Origin: Pseudomonadota bacterium | GTDB lineage: Bacteria > Pseudomonadota > Gammaproteobacteria > UBA1113 | Direction of reading: 5' to 3' | DNA: 45,617 nucleotides | Assembly: GCA_021781965.1 (NCBI GenBank) | Contig: JAJXVU010000017.1 | Coordinates: 1 to 45,617 of the forward strand | Part shown: piece by piece, positions 1 to 7,922 of the stretch | Layout of the letters: the number at the start of each line of letters is the position of its first letter | Position numbering within the stretch: position 1 is the first letter of the stretch | Notes under the pieces: model-generated | Databases searched by the model: none | What the model was told of the DNA's origin: nothing | The model's input: only the letters and a program-made list of their open reading frames with translations | Position numbers and translations under genes: made by a program

Positions 1-312
1 GATTTCATCGAACATAACGCGTATGTATTGTGCTCGTATGGGCGGTGTCACGCCCAATAGTTTTTCTAACGCTAGTACATAACCATGTTCATTGCACATC
101 ATGGAGACGTAGTCCAAACGATCCATATAACCTATGCTTTGGTTGTAGGGTTTAGTTTCCGCTAATTTTTCGGTAGCGCGATGCAATAAACCGATGTGTG
201 GATCGGCATGACGGATCACTTCACCTTCGGTTTCTAATATTAAACGTAATACCCCGTGCGCCGCCGGATGTTGCGGTCCAAAATTAAGCGTATAATTATG
301 TAGTTCAGCCAT
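1..312 (-). CDS. nuoD: NADH-quinone oxidoreductase subunit D, N-terminal part
   Basis: This is the first 104 codons of the 49-kDa-type subunit of respiratory Complex I, which with NuoB and NuoC forms the arm that delivers electrons to ubiquinone on the cytoplasmic face of the inner membrane. The translation begins [20 protein letters not shown], and the GPQHPAAHG and [14 protein letters not shown] stretches are classic for the NuoD family. The gene runs off the left edge, so its catalytic C-terminal part is not visible. Its ATG at 312 overlaps the end of nuoC by 8 bases, which indicates translational coupling in a nuoA-B-C-D operon. NuoC and NuoD are separate proteins here, unlike the fused NuoCD of E. 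coli. No anomaly is seen. Confidence 0.97.
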   Translation of the reverse strand, partial: MAELHNYTLNFGPQHPAAHGVLRLILETEGEVIRHADPHIGLLHRATEKLAETKPYNQSIGYMDRLDYVSMMCNEHGYVLALEKLLGVTPPIRAQYIRVMFDEI

Positions 313-1048
313 TTTTTTGCTCCGCTTCTAGGTAACGACTGTCTTCTCGGATCACCTTAGGCACTAATACGCGCTCAGGAATAGTCACCGGTTGATAAAT
401 CACACGCTCGCTGGCTTTGTCATAACGCATTTCTACATGGCCTGATGTGGGAAAATCTTTACGGAAAGGATGACCTATAAAACCATAGTCCGTTAAGATG
501 CGTCGTAAGTCTGGATGCCCTTCGAATAAGAATCCAAATAGATCGAAAGCTTCACGCTCAAACCAATCGGCGGAAGGCCAAACGGGCATGATCGACGGAA
601 TACACAGTTCATTCTCGTCCAAAAATACTTTAAGGCGCAAGCGTTGGTTGTGTTTAACGGATAGTAAATGATATACCACCGCAAAACGAGATCCAGAGAA
701 TGATTCCATACGGATACCATCTTGATCTACGGCTCGTTCAAAACCAGAACCGGTGGCTTTATCGGTGACCCATTCGGCGATACCGTAAGTTAGATAATCC
801 ACACCGCATACGTCGATGAGTTGGTCAAAACAAAATTGAGGCATATCGCGCAATTGTATTGCCACGTCTATTAAAGCTTTTTTGTTTAAGATTAAAGTTA
901 ATTCGTAGCGATCGCTTTGCAAAGCCATTTGCTCGCGCGGCGTTTCCGCCTGCAACGTTACAAAAGGATGCGCATGATGATTAATTACAAAGCCCTGAGC
1001 GGCAAAATGGCTAACAATATTATCTTGCAACGTGTTTAATACATTCAT
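305..1048 (-). CDS. nuoC: NADH-quinone oxidoreductase subunit C
   Basis: This is the 30-kDa-type subunit of Complex I, in the peripheral arm next to NuoB and NuoD, with no cofactor of its own. The 247-residue product carries the family signature near the C-terminus: [29 protein letters not shown] followed by GHPFRKDFP (about residues 160-200), and an earlier [13 protein letters not shown] segment. Length is slightly above the usual 200-230 for stand-alone NuoC. It lies 3 bases after nuoB and overlaps nuoD, so it belongs to the nuo operon. A 20-residue loop around residues 94-113 ([20 protein letters not shown]) explains the extra length and may be lineage specific. Start ATG at 1048. Confidence 0.97.
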   Translation of the reverse strand: MNVLNTLQDNIVSHFAAQGFVINHHAHPFVTLQAETPREQMALQSDRYELTLILNKKALIDVAIQLRDMPQFCFDQLIDVCGVDYLTYGIAEWVTDKATGSGFERAVDQDGIRMESFSGSRFAVVYHLLSVKHNQRLRLKVFLDENELCIPSIMPVWPSADWFEREAFDLFGFLFEGHPDLRRILTDYGFIGHPFRKDFPTSGHVEMRYDKASERVIYQPVTIPERVLVPKVIREDSRYLEAEQKNG

Positions 1049-1051
1049 CGC

Positions 1052-1570
1052 TTAGTCCTTATCGCCACAAAAAATCCGTCTGGTATTTTTAATTTTGTTT
1101 TGCAGCTGGATAATACCATAGACCAATGCTTCAGCTGTAGGAGGGCAACCCGGCACATAAATATCTACTGGCACGATGCGATCGCAACCTCTGACTACCG
1201 AATAAGAATAATGGTAATAACCACCACCATTGGCACAAGAACCCATGGAAATCACCCAACGTGGCTCAGCCATTTGATCATACACACGGCGCAAAGCAGG
1301 TGCCATTTTGTTGCATAAGGTCCCCGCAACGATCATCACATCGGACTGACGCGGACTGGGTCTGAACATAACGCCAAAACGATCTAAGTCATAACGCGCT
1401 GCGGCAGAATGCATCATTTCCACAGCACAACAAGCCAAACCGAAAGTCACTGGCCACATGGAACCACTGCGTGCCCAGCCTACCAATTTTTCTAAAGAGG
1501 TAGTAACAAAACCATTTTGTTGCATTTCTTGTGGTTGAAATATCTCTTGCGCTGAGGTGTCTATTCCCAT
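1052..1570 (-). CDS. nuoB: NADH-quinone oxidoreductase subunit B
   Basis: This is the PSST subunit of Complex I. It holds the N2 [4Fe-4S] cluster, the last redox centre before ubiquinone. With the chosen start the protein has 172 residues and keeps all four cluster cysteines: the CC pair at 47-48 (in [10 protein letters not shown]), C112 (GSCANGG) and C142 ([10 protein letters not shown]). A longer reading frame begins at 1591, but I take the ATG at 1570 because it gives the usual [14 protein letters not shown] N-terminus and overlaps the nuoA stop in a compact GAATGGGAATAG junction, a typical coupled start. It sits between nuoA and nuoC in the operon. Confidence 0.97.
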   Translation of the reverse strand: MGIDTSAQEIFQPQEMQQNGFVTTSLEKLVGWARSGSMWPVTFGLACCAVEMMHSAAARYDLDRFGVMFRPSPRQSDVMIVAGTLCNKMAPALRRVYDQMAEPRWVISMGSCANGGGYYHYSYSVVRGCDRIVPVDIYVPGCPPTAEALVYGIIQLQNKIKNTRRIFCGDKD

Positions 1571-1917
1571 TCTAAAGCCCCTTTTTTCCACTCAAAAATA
1601 AAGCCTACAACCAATAAGCCTAAAAAGACCATCATGCTTAAAAAACCAAACCAGCCTATCTCGCGCAATACAACTGCCCAAGGGAATAAAAAGCCTGTTT
1701 CCAGATCGAAGAGTATAAAAAGAATGGCAACTAGATAATACCGTATGTCAAAAGGCATGCGCGCATCTTCAAAGGCGGGAAAACCACATTCATAGGGTGC
1801 ATTCTTAACCGCATTCGGTTTATGAGGCCCTAGGATCCAGCCGCCCACTAGCGGCACTACAGCCAAGACTATGGCTAGACCTAAGAAAATCAGTATAGGC
1901 AGATAGTTCATTAGCAT
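1561..1917 (-). CDS. nuoA: NADH-quinone oxidoreductase subunit A
   Basis: This is a small hydrophobic subunit of the Complex I membrane arm (ND3 type). The 118-residue product has three predicted transmembrane segments (about residues 5-27, 60-82 and 87-109). It also has the conserved loop [24 protein letters not shown], whose cysteine lies near the quinone site in characterised complexes. The start at 1917 has AAGGA about 7 bases upstream; a second ATG two codons later is possible. It is the first nuo gene, lies just downstream of tRNA-Leu(GAG), and ends overlapping nuoB. The tpiA-secG-tRNA-Leu-nuo order is shared with Legionella and Coxiella, from memory of those genomes. Confidence 0.96.
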   Translation of the reverse strand: MLMNYLPILIFLGLAIVLAVVPLVGGWILGPHKPNAVKNAPYECGFPAFEDARMPFDIRYYLVAILFILFDLETGFLFPWAVVLREIGWFGFLSMMVFLGLLVVGFIFEWKKGALEWE

Positions 1918-1934
1918 ATCATTATCCTTATATA

Positions 1935-2019
1935 TGGTGCCGAAGGCCGGACTCGAACCGGCACGGCTTTCGCCACTGCCCCCTCAAGACAGCGTGTCTA
2001 CCAATTCCACCACTTCGGC
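1935..2019 (-). tRNA. tRNA-Leu (anticodon GAG)
   Basis: The minus strand folds as a long-variable-arm tRNA. The acceptor is GCCGAAG paired with CTTCGGC, followed by discriminator A and an encoded CCA. The D arm is GGTGGAATTGGTAGACACG, the anticodon stem CTGTC/GGCAG encloses the loop TTGAGGG (anticodon GAG, reading CUC/CUU Leu codons), and the T arm contains GGTTCGAGTCC. It lies between secG and nuoA on the same strand and could be cut from a common transcript. Confidence 0.96.
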
Positions 2020-2020
2020 T

Positions 2021-2105
2021 TCATTTGTCATCCTCAACCGAAGGTCGGGAATCCAGCTCATTTGTTATCCTCGACAAGGCCGCAGGCCACAGTCGGGGAT
2101 CCAGT
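2021..2105. repeat. Tandem pair of degenerate palindromic intergenic repeats
   Basis: Two similar units stand head to tail between tRNA-Leu and secG: 2021-2057 and 2058-2105. Both start TCATTTGT(C/T)ATCCTC and end with TCGGG(A/G)ATCCAG. In the second unit the outer parts pair (ATCCCCGAC with GTCGAGGAT on the minus strand) around a GGCC-TGC-GGCC core, so each can form a hairpin. They resemble the small TCATCC-type palindromic repeats seen in several intracellular bacteria, by general resemblance only. No protein is encoded. Confidence 0.6.
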
Positions 2106-2128
2106 TTCAATTCAAGTTTTACAACCTT

Positions 2129-2503
2129 TTATTGTCCTTGAGATCCATTACCCGGTTGCGGCAATGGAATACTAAAATCACCAGGGGTCTTATTTATTAT
2201 ATCGCCGCTCGCTGGCATAGGTGCTACGGGTTGAGGCAGTATTACATTATTCAAAACAGCTTTATGTTGATTTATTTTGGAGGCATGATAACCCAGCATA
2301 ATGCTAGTTCCAAAAAAAACCAGGGCTGCAAATCCCGTCAGCTTTAATAAAAAACTAGCCGAGCCTGGACTGCCGAATACGGTATTGGAAGCACCGCTAC
2401 CAAAAGCGGCACCTATATCGGAACCTTTACCTTGTTGTAGTAATACCAAGGCAAGTATACCCACACAAGCAACTAAATGTACGACTAATAATATTAGTTC
2501 CAT
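2129..2503 (-). CDS. secG: Preprotein translocase subunit SecG
   Basis: SecG is the small membrane subunit that assists SecYE/SecA in moving proteins across the inner membrane. The 124-residue product has two membrane segments (about residues 2-22 and 50-72) separated by the family loop LLQQGKGSDIGAAFGSGASNTVFGSPGSASFL. This is followed by a polar Pro/Gln-rich tail ending NGSQGQ, as is common in gammaproteobacterial SecG. GGAGAG lies just upstream of the ATG at 2503. It follows tpiA after 10 bases, so the two are likely cotranscribed. Confidence 0.95.
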   Translation of the reverse strand: MELILLVVHLVACVGILALVLLQQGKGSDIGAAFGSGASNTVFGSPGSASFLLKLTGFAALVFFGTSIMLGYHASKINQHKAVLNNVILPQPVAPMPASGDIINKTPGDFSIPLPQPGNGSQGQ

Positions 2504-2513
2504 GCTCTCTCCA

Positions 2514-3269
2514 TCATATCAACGCCTTATAAATAGGCGAGAAAGTATCATATTTTAACGAAGCGCCGCCGATCAAACCACCATCGACGTTAACTAAGGT
2601 CAATAATTGCGCAGCATTGTCGCCTTTGACACTGCCACCATATAATAAACGCACCGTTTGACTGGTCGTGCTATCATACTGTTTTACTAGGTGGTTACGC
2701 AAGGCCGTATGCACCGAAAGTACTTCATTTGTAGTGGGGGTTAGGCCAGTGCCTATAGCCCATACCGGTTCGTAAGCAATTACTGTATGTGCAAAATCTT
2801 TGATTGTGGTGACGTTAAGCACCGCATCCAATTGCGCCATCACCACTTCTAAGGTCCGCCCTTTCTCTCGTTCTTCTAGGCTTTCACCTACACACAAAAT
2901 GGGCGTCAAGCCAGCTTGTTTAGCTGCTAACCATTTTTGAGCCACCCACTGGCTATCTTCGCCATAATATAGGCGACGTTCAGAATGTCCTACGATCACA
3001 TAGCTACAACCCACATCGCACAACATTCGTGCAGAAATCTCTCCAGTGAAAGCCCCAGCTGCTTTATCGCATACATTTTGTGCCCCCCAAGTAATGGGCA
3101 ATTTTCCGCACAGCGATCGCATAGTGCTCAAGAATACTGCAGGAACACACAAAGAAACATCAACTTGATTTAAAATTGCACTGTCTTTTTGCAGCGCAGC
3201 CAACATAGCGCTTATATCCGCGCTCATACCATTCATTTTCCAATTGGCAACAACTAATTTTTTGTGCAT
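2514..3269 (-). CDS. tpiA: Triosephosphate isomerase
   Basis: This enzyme interconverts dihydroxyacetone phosphate and glyceraldehyde 3-phosphate in glycolysis and gluconeogenesis. The 251-residue product is a full TIM barrel with all catalytic residues: N9 and K11 in VVANWKMNG, H95 in VIVGHSERR, and E167 in AYEPVWAIGTG. The phosphate-binding LLYGGSVKGDNA lies near residue 212. Start ATG at 3269 gives the standard N-terminus. It is first of the tpiA-secG pair, separated from def by 82 bases that should hold its promoter. It also links to the glycerol pathway further on, since GlpD makes dihydroxyacetone phosphate. Confidence 0.98.
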   Translation of the reverse strand: MHKKLVVANWKMNGMSADISAMLAALQKDSAILNQVDVSLCVPAVFLSTMRSLCGKLPITWGAQNVCDKAAGAFTGEISARMLCDVGCSYVIVGHSERRLYYGEDSQWVAQKWLAAKQAGLTPILCVGESLEEREKGRTLEVVMAQLDAVLNVTTIKDFAHTVIAYEPVWAIGTGLTPTTNEVLSVHTALRNHLVKQYDSTTSQTVRLLYGGSVKGDNAAQLLTLVNVDGGLIGGASLKYDTFSPIYKALI

Positions 3270-3351
3270 ATTTTTTAAAAACTATTTTATGATGAGCGAA
3301 TTGTAACCGAGTTATGGGTAGGAGGCAAATATAGCCAGGAAGTATATCCGG

Positions 3352-3900
3352 TTATGAATAAGTTCCTTTATACGGCGTTCCATACAACCTTTCCCAGATA
3401 GCAGATTCAAAGCCAAAATCACGCATGTTGGTCATTCTTTCTGGATACAGAATACCGTCTAGATGATCGCATTCATGCTGTACCATACGTGCATGAAAAT
3501 TGTCGGCAACGCGTTCTATTCTTTCGCCCTCTTCATTAAAGCCCATATAATGAATTTTTTGATGTCTAGGGACTTTGCCGCGTAGTCCGGGGACGCTCAA
3601 ACACCCTTCCCAACCTTCAATTTTTTCTTCGCTTAAAGGCGTTATAACCGGATTAATTAAAACGGTAAAGGGAACCGGTTTTTCATTCGGATAACGTACA
3701 CTGCTCTCAAAGCCAAAGATCACTACGCGTTGATTGACACCAATTTGCGGTGCGGCAATACCTACCCCACCCTCTTTTGCGAGTACATCTTTTAAATCGG
3801 TTATCAGATCGTATAGTTTGGCACAGGCAAATTCGCTGACTTCCTGCGAGCGCTCTGAGAGACTAAGAGTGCCCATTTTTAATACGGGTAAAATGGCCAT
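3352..3900 (-). CDS. def: Peptide deformylase
   Basis: This enzyme removes the formyl group from the initiator methionine of new proteins, using a bound metal ion. The 182-residue product has the three family motifs: GVGIAAPQIG (46-55), EGCLSVPG (98-105, metal ligand C100) and QHECDHLDG (141-149, ligands H142 and H146, catalytic E143). GGAGA precedes the ATG at 3900. It is not next to fmt as in many bacteria; here it follows an MFS transporter gene by 15 bases and may be read from the same message. It is a standard short bacterial type with no insertion. Confidence 0.97.
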   Translation of the reverse strand: MAILPVLKMGTLSLSERSQEVSEFACAKLYDLITDLKDVLAKEGGVGIAAPQIGVNQRVVIFGFESSVRYPNEKPVPFTVLINPVITPLSEEKIEGWEGCLSVPGLRGKVPRHQKIHYMGFNEEGERIERVADNFHARMVQHECDHLDGILYPERMTNMRDFGFESAIWERLYGTPYKGTYS

Positions 3901-3915
3901 ATTTTATTTCTCCAT

Positions 3916-5196
3916 TCAGCTTGCAATAGGTAGTGATTCAAATTGTATGTGATTTTTGTCATGTTTTGTATAATAAAGCGAAAATAACGTCAACAATGCT
4001 GCACCCATCAAGCAAATAAACGGTGCGATCGGCGTGTTCAGCAACTTTGTTAAATATAATGCCAACAAAGGTGCAGTACTACCAAAAAGTGTCATGCTAA
4101 AATTAAAAGCAATACTGACTCCCGAAAGACGCGTATGCACTGGAAATGATTGAATCAACATCGGCATTAAAGAGCCCGCACTCAACCCTAGCAATATCAA
4201 TAAAATAAATTCAGCCAATAATGCGCTCCAGATAGTCTGCTTGGACAATAGAAAAAAGATAGGATAAGAAAAAATGATAAAGCCTACACAAGATAAAACC
4301 GTGGGCCACTTAAACCCTATTTTGTCTACCCACAACCCCACTAACACTACAAAAATCGCAATAATAAAGAAACTAAGGGAGCAAACGAGCATAGAAGTTT
4401 GAATGCCAAATTGGGTATTCAATTGACTGGGTATATAGATTGCAAATAAATATCCGGCCACGGCCAGAGTTGTAGTAGCAAGAATACCTTTTATTACTGT
4501 TTTACCCTGTGTTAGGATAACCTCAGCCACAGGGTTTTTTACCAATAAGTGATGCGCTTTCGCTTGCATAAAGGAGATAGATTCCGCTTGTTTTCTACGC
4601 AAAAGTATCGCCCCTACCCCAAAAAAGAACGATAGCAAAAAAGGAATACGCCATCCCCAAGTGACTAAGTCATTTTGAGGGATAATGCTCGTCATGATAA
4701 ACGCCATAATAGATCCCAATAACAACCCAATATAAACGCCACTCAAAATAATGCTTCCAGCTAAACCCTGTCTATTTTTGGGAGAGATTTCAGATAGAAA
4801 TACGGCAGCTGCTGTTTCTTCACCACTCATAGATACTCCCTGTAATAAACGGCAAAGAATCAAAAGAAAAGGAGCATAAGCCCCGATTTGATGATACGTT
4901 GGCAATAAACCAAACGCTGTCGTTGTAAATGTTACCATCATGATGGATAAAAGCAACGCTTTCTTGCGACCAAAGCGGTCACCCATATAACCAAAAAAAA
5001 GTGCCCCCACTGGACGTATGAGATATCCTGTCGCAAAAACCCCAAAAGTCAGCATCATAGCGACGAAATGGTCAAAAGTTGGAAAGAATAATTGGCTAAT
5101 TATTTGCGAGAAACAACCATATAAAACAAAACTATAAAAATTTATAATATTGCCTACAGTAACCCTAAGAACTATTTTCTTCCAATCATAATTCAT
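3916..5196 (-). CDS. MFS transporter of the metabolite:H+ symporter (ProP/MHS-like) type
   Basis: This is a 426-residue inner-membrane protein with about 12 hydrophobic segments. The GYLIRPVGALFFGYMGDRFGRKKALL stretch (residues ~56-81) is the MHS-family version of the MFS loop 2-3 motif, and VSMSGEETAAAVFLSEISPKNRQG fits the loop 4-5 region of the same family. Members carry osmolytes, citrate, ketoglutarate or other organic acids with protons. The substrate cannot be told from sequence. Such transporters are abundant in Legionella and Coxiella. Its ATG overlaps the end of the preceding LuxR-like gene by 11 bases, so the two are translationally coupled. That suggests it acts with that gene, perhaps moving a compound the sensor-like protein recognises (inference). 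Confidence 0.85.
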   Translation of the reverse strand: MNYDWKKIVLRVTVGNIINFYSFVLYGCFSQIISQLFFPTFDHFVAMMLTFGVFATGYLIRPVGALFFGYMGDRFGRKKALLLSIMMVTFTTTAFGLLPTYHQIGAYAPFLLILCRLLQGVSMSGEETAAAVFLSEISPKNRQGLAGSIILSGVYIGLLLGSIMAFIMTSIIPQNDLVTWGWRIPFLLSFFFGVGAILLRRKQAESISFMQAKAHHLLVKNPVAEVILTQGKTVIKGILATTTLAVAGYLFAIYIPSQLNTQFGIQTSMLVCSLSFFIIAIFVVLVGLWVDKIGFKWPTVLSCVGFIIFSYPIFFLLSKQTIWSALLAEFILLILLGLSAGSLMPMLIQSFPVHTRLSGVSIAFNFSMTLFGSTAPLLALYLTKLLNTPIAPFICLMGAALLTLFSLYYTKHDKNHIQFESLPIAS

Positions 5197-5845
5197 CGTT
5201 ATGAGTTCCTATAATAATACTTTTTACACAATCAACGCCAGCGGCATTTTCCAATGTATTAGCCACATACAATTTATAATCTTTAGTATAACGTGCAGGA
5301 GGCACCCCGCCCTCAAAGCCATAAAACTTTTCTATAATCGGTGGATTATATATTCCGCAATACTCAGCATAGACTTCTCGCATTTCCATATAGGCAAAAT
5401 CACCCATTTTAAGAAGTTCATTGACATTATTAACGACCATTGATTGAAAATGCGGATCCTTAGACTTCGTTGCAAAAGAATAGATAAGATGAAAATCATT
5501 CCATTTTCGCACCAGCATGAAACCATGCTTTAGTCCCAAAATGCCTTCGCGGATAGCCACTATTTTATCTGCAAAAGCCCTGTGACTCGCGTTTTCCCAC
5601 CAATAAAACTCAAAATTTTCATAGTATTCAGGTGATATAATACCATCATATTGTCCATAGCCTCGTTTACAAATCTCATGTCCATGCGAAGGAGTACCGG
5701 AAAAAAACAGCATCTCAGAACTAGGCGTTACCAAATCTAAAGAAAAGTGCTGAATACCACACAATCCGAGTATTTCTTTAAAAATACTGCGTATCTGATA
5801 GCGATGCTTGAATGAAATCGTTAAAACATCTTGGTGTAGTTTCAT
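5186..5845 (-). CDS. LuxR-type autoinducer-binding-like domain protein lacking a DNA-binding domain
   Basis: This 219-residue soluble protein is not firmly recognised. The middle (residues ~75-160), with WWENA, GILGLKHGFMLVRKWNDFHLIYSFATKSKDPHF and NNVNELLKM, resembles the ligand-binding half of LuxR-family regulators from Legionella-like bacteria, where HGF...F.FAT....P is typical. No C-terminal LuxR helix-turn-helix follows. Residues 161-219 are instead a Tyr/Pro-rich tail of unknown role (CGIYNPPIIEKFYGFEGGVPPARYTKDYK). It could be a stand-alone small-molecule sensor or a decayed regulator. It lies between an XRE regulator (46 bases upstream) and an MFS transporter (11-base overlap), so a three-gene operon is likely. 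The family call is from motif memory. Confidence 0.5.
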   Translation of the reverse strand: MKLHQDVLTISFKHRYQIRSIFKEILGLCGIQHFSLDLVTPSSEMLFFSGTPSHGHEICKRGYGQYDGIISPEYYENFEFYWWENASHRAFADKIVAIREGILGLKHGFMLVRKWNDFHLIYSFATKSKDPHFQSMVVNNVNELLKMGDFAYMEMREVYAEYCGIYNPPIIEKFYGFEGGVPPARYTKDYKLYVANTLENAAGVDCVKSIIIGTHNDEL

Positions 5846-5891
5846 GATCTCAGTTCTCCCTATGCAATTTCGCCTTGTTTTTCATCTATGC

Positions 5892-6434
5892 CTATATTTT
5901 TTCTGCAAGATGTTGTTTTAAAGAGTTCATTAAAAGATCCAAAATAGCTTCTAGTTCTGTTGCACTTCCCGATGTAGCTACAAGAACATTGTACATATCA
6001 ATATAACAATCCTCAATAATTTCACCATTACTGATTTTAACCGATTCATCCGTAAAAAGTGCCGTCATCGATTTAAATATTTTCATAAACAATGCTACGT
6101 CGACTAAAGCAATTGACTTCCCAATAGGCCGAAGGCTAGCTCTTTCAGATTCCTCCAGAAGATCACAATGATGAGCATTATCTTGTGGCTTGCCTTTTCC
6201 TGTTAAGAGCCAACCCGGATCCATCCCTAATAATTGACTATATTCAATGAGGGTATCTACTGGGATACTTCTTTTACTCGCTTCATGCTGAGAATAAGTG
6301 GTGTAGGGAATATGGTGCGCAACAGCGAAAGCCTTTGCGGTTTTAAAACCGGCCGCTTTACGGGCGGAACTTAATCTTAGACCAATCTGTTCAAATAAAG
6401 ACAAATCAAAAATGATTGTATTTCCTATAGACAA
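5892..6434 (-). CDS. XRE-family helix-turn-helix transcriptional regulator
   Basis: This is a 180-residue predicted DNA-binding protein. Residues ~13-80 form a Cro/C1-type HTH: IGLRLSSARKAAGFKTAKAFAVAHHIPYTTYSQHEASKRSIPVDTLIEYSQLLGMDPGWLLTGKGKP, where YTTYSQHEASKR is the recognition helix region and the LGMDPGWLLTG ending is typical of phage-repressor-like regulators. The C-terminal ~100 residues match nothing I recognise and lack the LexA-type Ser/Lys pair, so self-cleavage is unlikely. It is transcribed away from the 97-residue gene at 6722, and a 12-bp perfect dyad at 6649-6692 lies between them, a plausible operator. The gene and its surroundings are more AT-rich than the flanking housekeeping genes, consistent with acquired DNA. 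Confidence 0.8.
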   Translation of the reverse strand: MSIGNTIIFDLSLFEQIGLRLSSARKAAGFKTAKAFAVAHHIPYTTYSQHEASKRSIPVDTLIEYSQLLGMDPGWLLTGKGKPQDNAHHCDLLEESERASLRPIGKSIALVDVALFMKIFKSMTALFTDESVKISNGEIIEDCYIDMYNVLVATSGSATELEAILDLLMNSLKQHLAEKI

Positions 6435-6624
6435 TTATTAAGCACCTATTGTTCTCCATACCACAGCAGGCAGTTATTGCCAGTGGATATTACTAAATGT
6501 ACTATAAAAAAACAAGCCCGCTATTTTTTAATAATTATTAACTTCTTTTTTTATGATTGACTTCAAAATATACGGTTTATCTATAACAATTAATTTTTTT
6601 TCAGCTAAAAAATCAAAAAATATG

Positions 6625-6692
6625 TTGACAGCAGCACTTTGTTTATAAAATAATACTCTTATTGAATATAGTTATTCATTAAGAGTATTATT
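6625..6692 (+). promoter_or_regulatory. Promoter with overlapping long dyad (candidate operator)
   Basis: A consensus TTGACA at 6625-6630 is followed by an AT-rich -10 region (TATAAAATAAT at 6644-6654; TAAAAT gives a 15-base spacer). Immediately over and after it stand two perfect 12-base inverted arms, AATAATACTCTT (6649-6660) and AAGAGTATTATT (6681-6692). The pairing continues inward for 7 more bases with one mismatch, leaving a 6-base loop. This could be a repressor site or a 5' leader hairpin for the gene at 6722. The neighbouring XRE protein is the obvious candidate binder (inference). Confidence 0.55.
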
Positions 6693-6721
6693 ATTCATAA
6701 AAAAACAAGGAGAAAGAAATT

Positions 6722-7015
6722 ATGTTAATGCCAACAAAGGATTCCGAAGCTAAGCCACACACAACCCCCTCTAAGAAGAATATTATTTCCCACTGGACAC
6801 CCGAACAACACCGCATACAAAATATACTGTTATTAGCCGGATGTAATTTAGCAGAGCGCCTCGAAATTTTATTGACTTTGCCCGGAGCGGAGCTCTGGTT
6901 AAAAATGAATAATCACTCGGTTGACTTGCTTAGAGATGCCATCGAAACTTGGTTTAACACGGGTGATCGCTGGATGGAGGCATTTGAAAAAGCAGCTATG
7001 GGGGATTCAGAATAA
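6722..7015 (+). CDS. Small hypothetical protein
   Basis: A 97-residue soluble protein that I do not recognise. AAGGAG (6708-6713) lies well placed before the ATG at 6722, and the strong promoter/dyad region is just upstream, so it is very likely expressed. It has a polar, Lys/Thr/Pro-rich N-terminus (residues 1-25) and then an acidic amphipathic helical part (HWTPEQHRIQNILLLAGCNLAERLEILLTLPGAELWLKMNNHSVDLL). Three tryptophans lie in the last 45 residues. No signal peptide or membrane segment is seen. The 246 bases after it hold no gene, only a weak CCTTTG...CAAAGG hairpin near 7145-7179. It may be the regulated target of the divergent XRE protein. Confidence 0.65.
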   Translation: MLMPTKDSEAKPHTTPSKKNIISHWTPEQHRIQNILLLAGCNLAERLEILLTLPGAELWLKMNNHSVDLLRDAIETWFNTGDRWMEAFEKAAMGDSE

Positions 7016-7261
7016 TCCTACATGCCACAAAATTCACTATCAATCAAGCGCCTAACCTTTTTTTTGGGCTTTTTACACCCAAAAACGCAAAATTATCAGA
7101 TTTTTTTCTGGAAAAAAACAAAATACCTACTATACTCGTGATTACCTTTGATGATGGGCTGTCGGAGTACCTCTGCAAAGGTCGGTGTTTATTAAGTCAC
7201 TTAAATAGCCATAAGCCTTAATAAATTGTCTAACATCATGTAAAAATAAGGAAGTGATACC

Positions 7262-7630
7262 ATGACTGCATATTTTGCCACTACAACTCAAGATCCATTT
7301 AGTAAACTAACCAAACCTGAAAGTCCTATTCAGGGAACATTTAATGTAACCGAACCATCGCTTCATTCACAAAATGACGAACACTTACTTGCTCAAAAAC
7401 AAGTCGCTAAAAAAAATAGCGCGGCTCGCTGCGCTGCAGGCTTAGCCCTGTATGCACTAGGTTTATTTTTATTTGCCTATGGGCAATTGGTGCAACCTTC
7501 ATTGTTGTTGATGTTAGCGGGTAGTGCCGTGCTGGTTTTCAGTTGTTATACCTTTATGCCTGAAATTAGGCGTAACGCCGCTGATGGCAGTGACGACGAT
7601 GCCGCTGATGAAGATATATCGAACTCGTAA
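7262..7630 (+). CDS. Small hypothetical membrane protein
   Basis: A 122-residue protein that I do not recognise. GGAAG stands 7-11 bases before the ATG at 7262, and a clear intrinsic terminator follows at 7660, so this is a complete single-gene unit. The first ~55 residues are polar and predicted cytoplasmic. Two adjacent membrane segments follow (about CAAGLALYALGLFLFAYGQLV and SLLLMLAGSAVLVFSCYTF). The protein ends with a strongly acidic tail (GSDDDAADEDISNS). A hydrophobic hairpin between polar ends is seen in some Dot/Icm effectors that insert in host membranes, but also in many ordinary inner-membrane proteins; the sequence alone does not decide. Confidence 0.6.
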   Translation: MTAYFATTTQDPFSKLTKPESPIQGTFNVTEPSLHSQNDEHLLAQKQVAKKNSAARCAAGLALYALGLFLFAYGQLVQPSLLLMLAGSAVLVFSCYTFMPEIRRNAADGSDDDAADEDISNS

Positions 7631-7659
7631 GTTTCTCATCCTCTCTCCACATCTGAATA

Positions 7660-7684
7660 AAGCCCGCTTTATGCGGGCTTTTTC
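7660..7684 (+). terminator. Rho-independent terminator
   Basis: Perfect 8-bp stem AAGCCCGC / GCGGGCTT with a 5-base loop (TTTAT) followed by a T run, 30 bases after the stop of the small membrane-protein gene. Confidence 0.9.
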
Positions 7685-7737
7685 ATTAAAGCCCATATTT
7701 GGCGCTTCTTTAATGTATTTATAGCTAGGCGTGAATT

Positions 7738-7814
7738 TGGTGCGCCCGGAGAGACTCGAACTCCCGACACCCTGGTTCGAAGCCAGGTACTCTATCCAAC
7801 TGAGCTACGGGCGC
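7738..7814 (-). tRNA. tRNA-Arg (anticodon TCG)
   Basis: The minus strand reads GCGCCCGTAGCTCAGTTGG at the 5' end. The anticodon stem CCTGG/CCAGG encloses loop CTTCGAA (anticodon TCG), the T loop is GTTCGAGTC, and the 3' acceptor CGGGCGC is followed by A and an encoded CCA. 77 bases, all arms paired. Confidence 0.96.
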
Positions 7815-7922
7815 ATGGGCGGTATACTAACCAAAATATGAGCTAATATCAAGTACATCTTGACTTTGTGTTCACTGTAAGTTAGCGTTGAACCAAAGAT
7901 TTAGCATAAAGGAAGCGTATTT

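Noticed and set aside
1934..2347. 137-codon plus-strand frame over tRNA-Leu and secG
   Set aside because: It is antisense to a clear tRNA and to secG and contains repeat sequence; no ribosome site or family match.
2985..3173. Short plus-strand frames opposite tpiA, def and other genes
   Set aside because: They are antisense shadows of well-identified genes, without ribosome sites or recognisable protein features.
7142..7180. Small RNA or riboswitch before the 122-residue gene
   Set aside because: Only a weak CCTTTG/CAAAGG stem is visible, with no known riboswitch core and no clear promoter-terminator pair.
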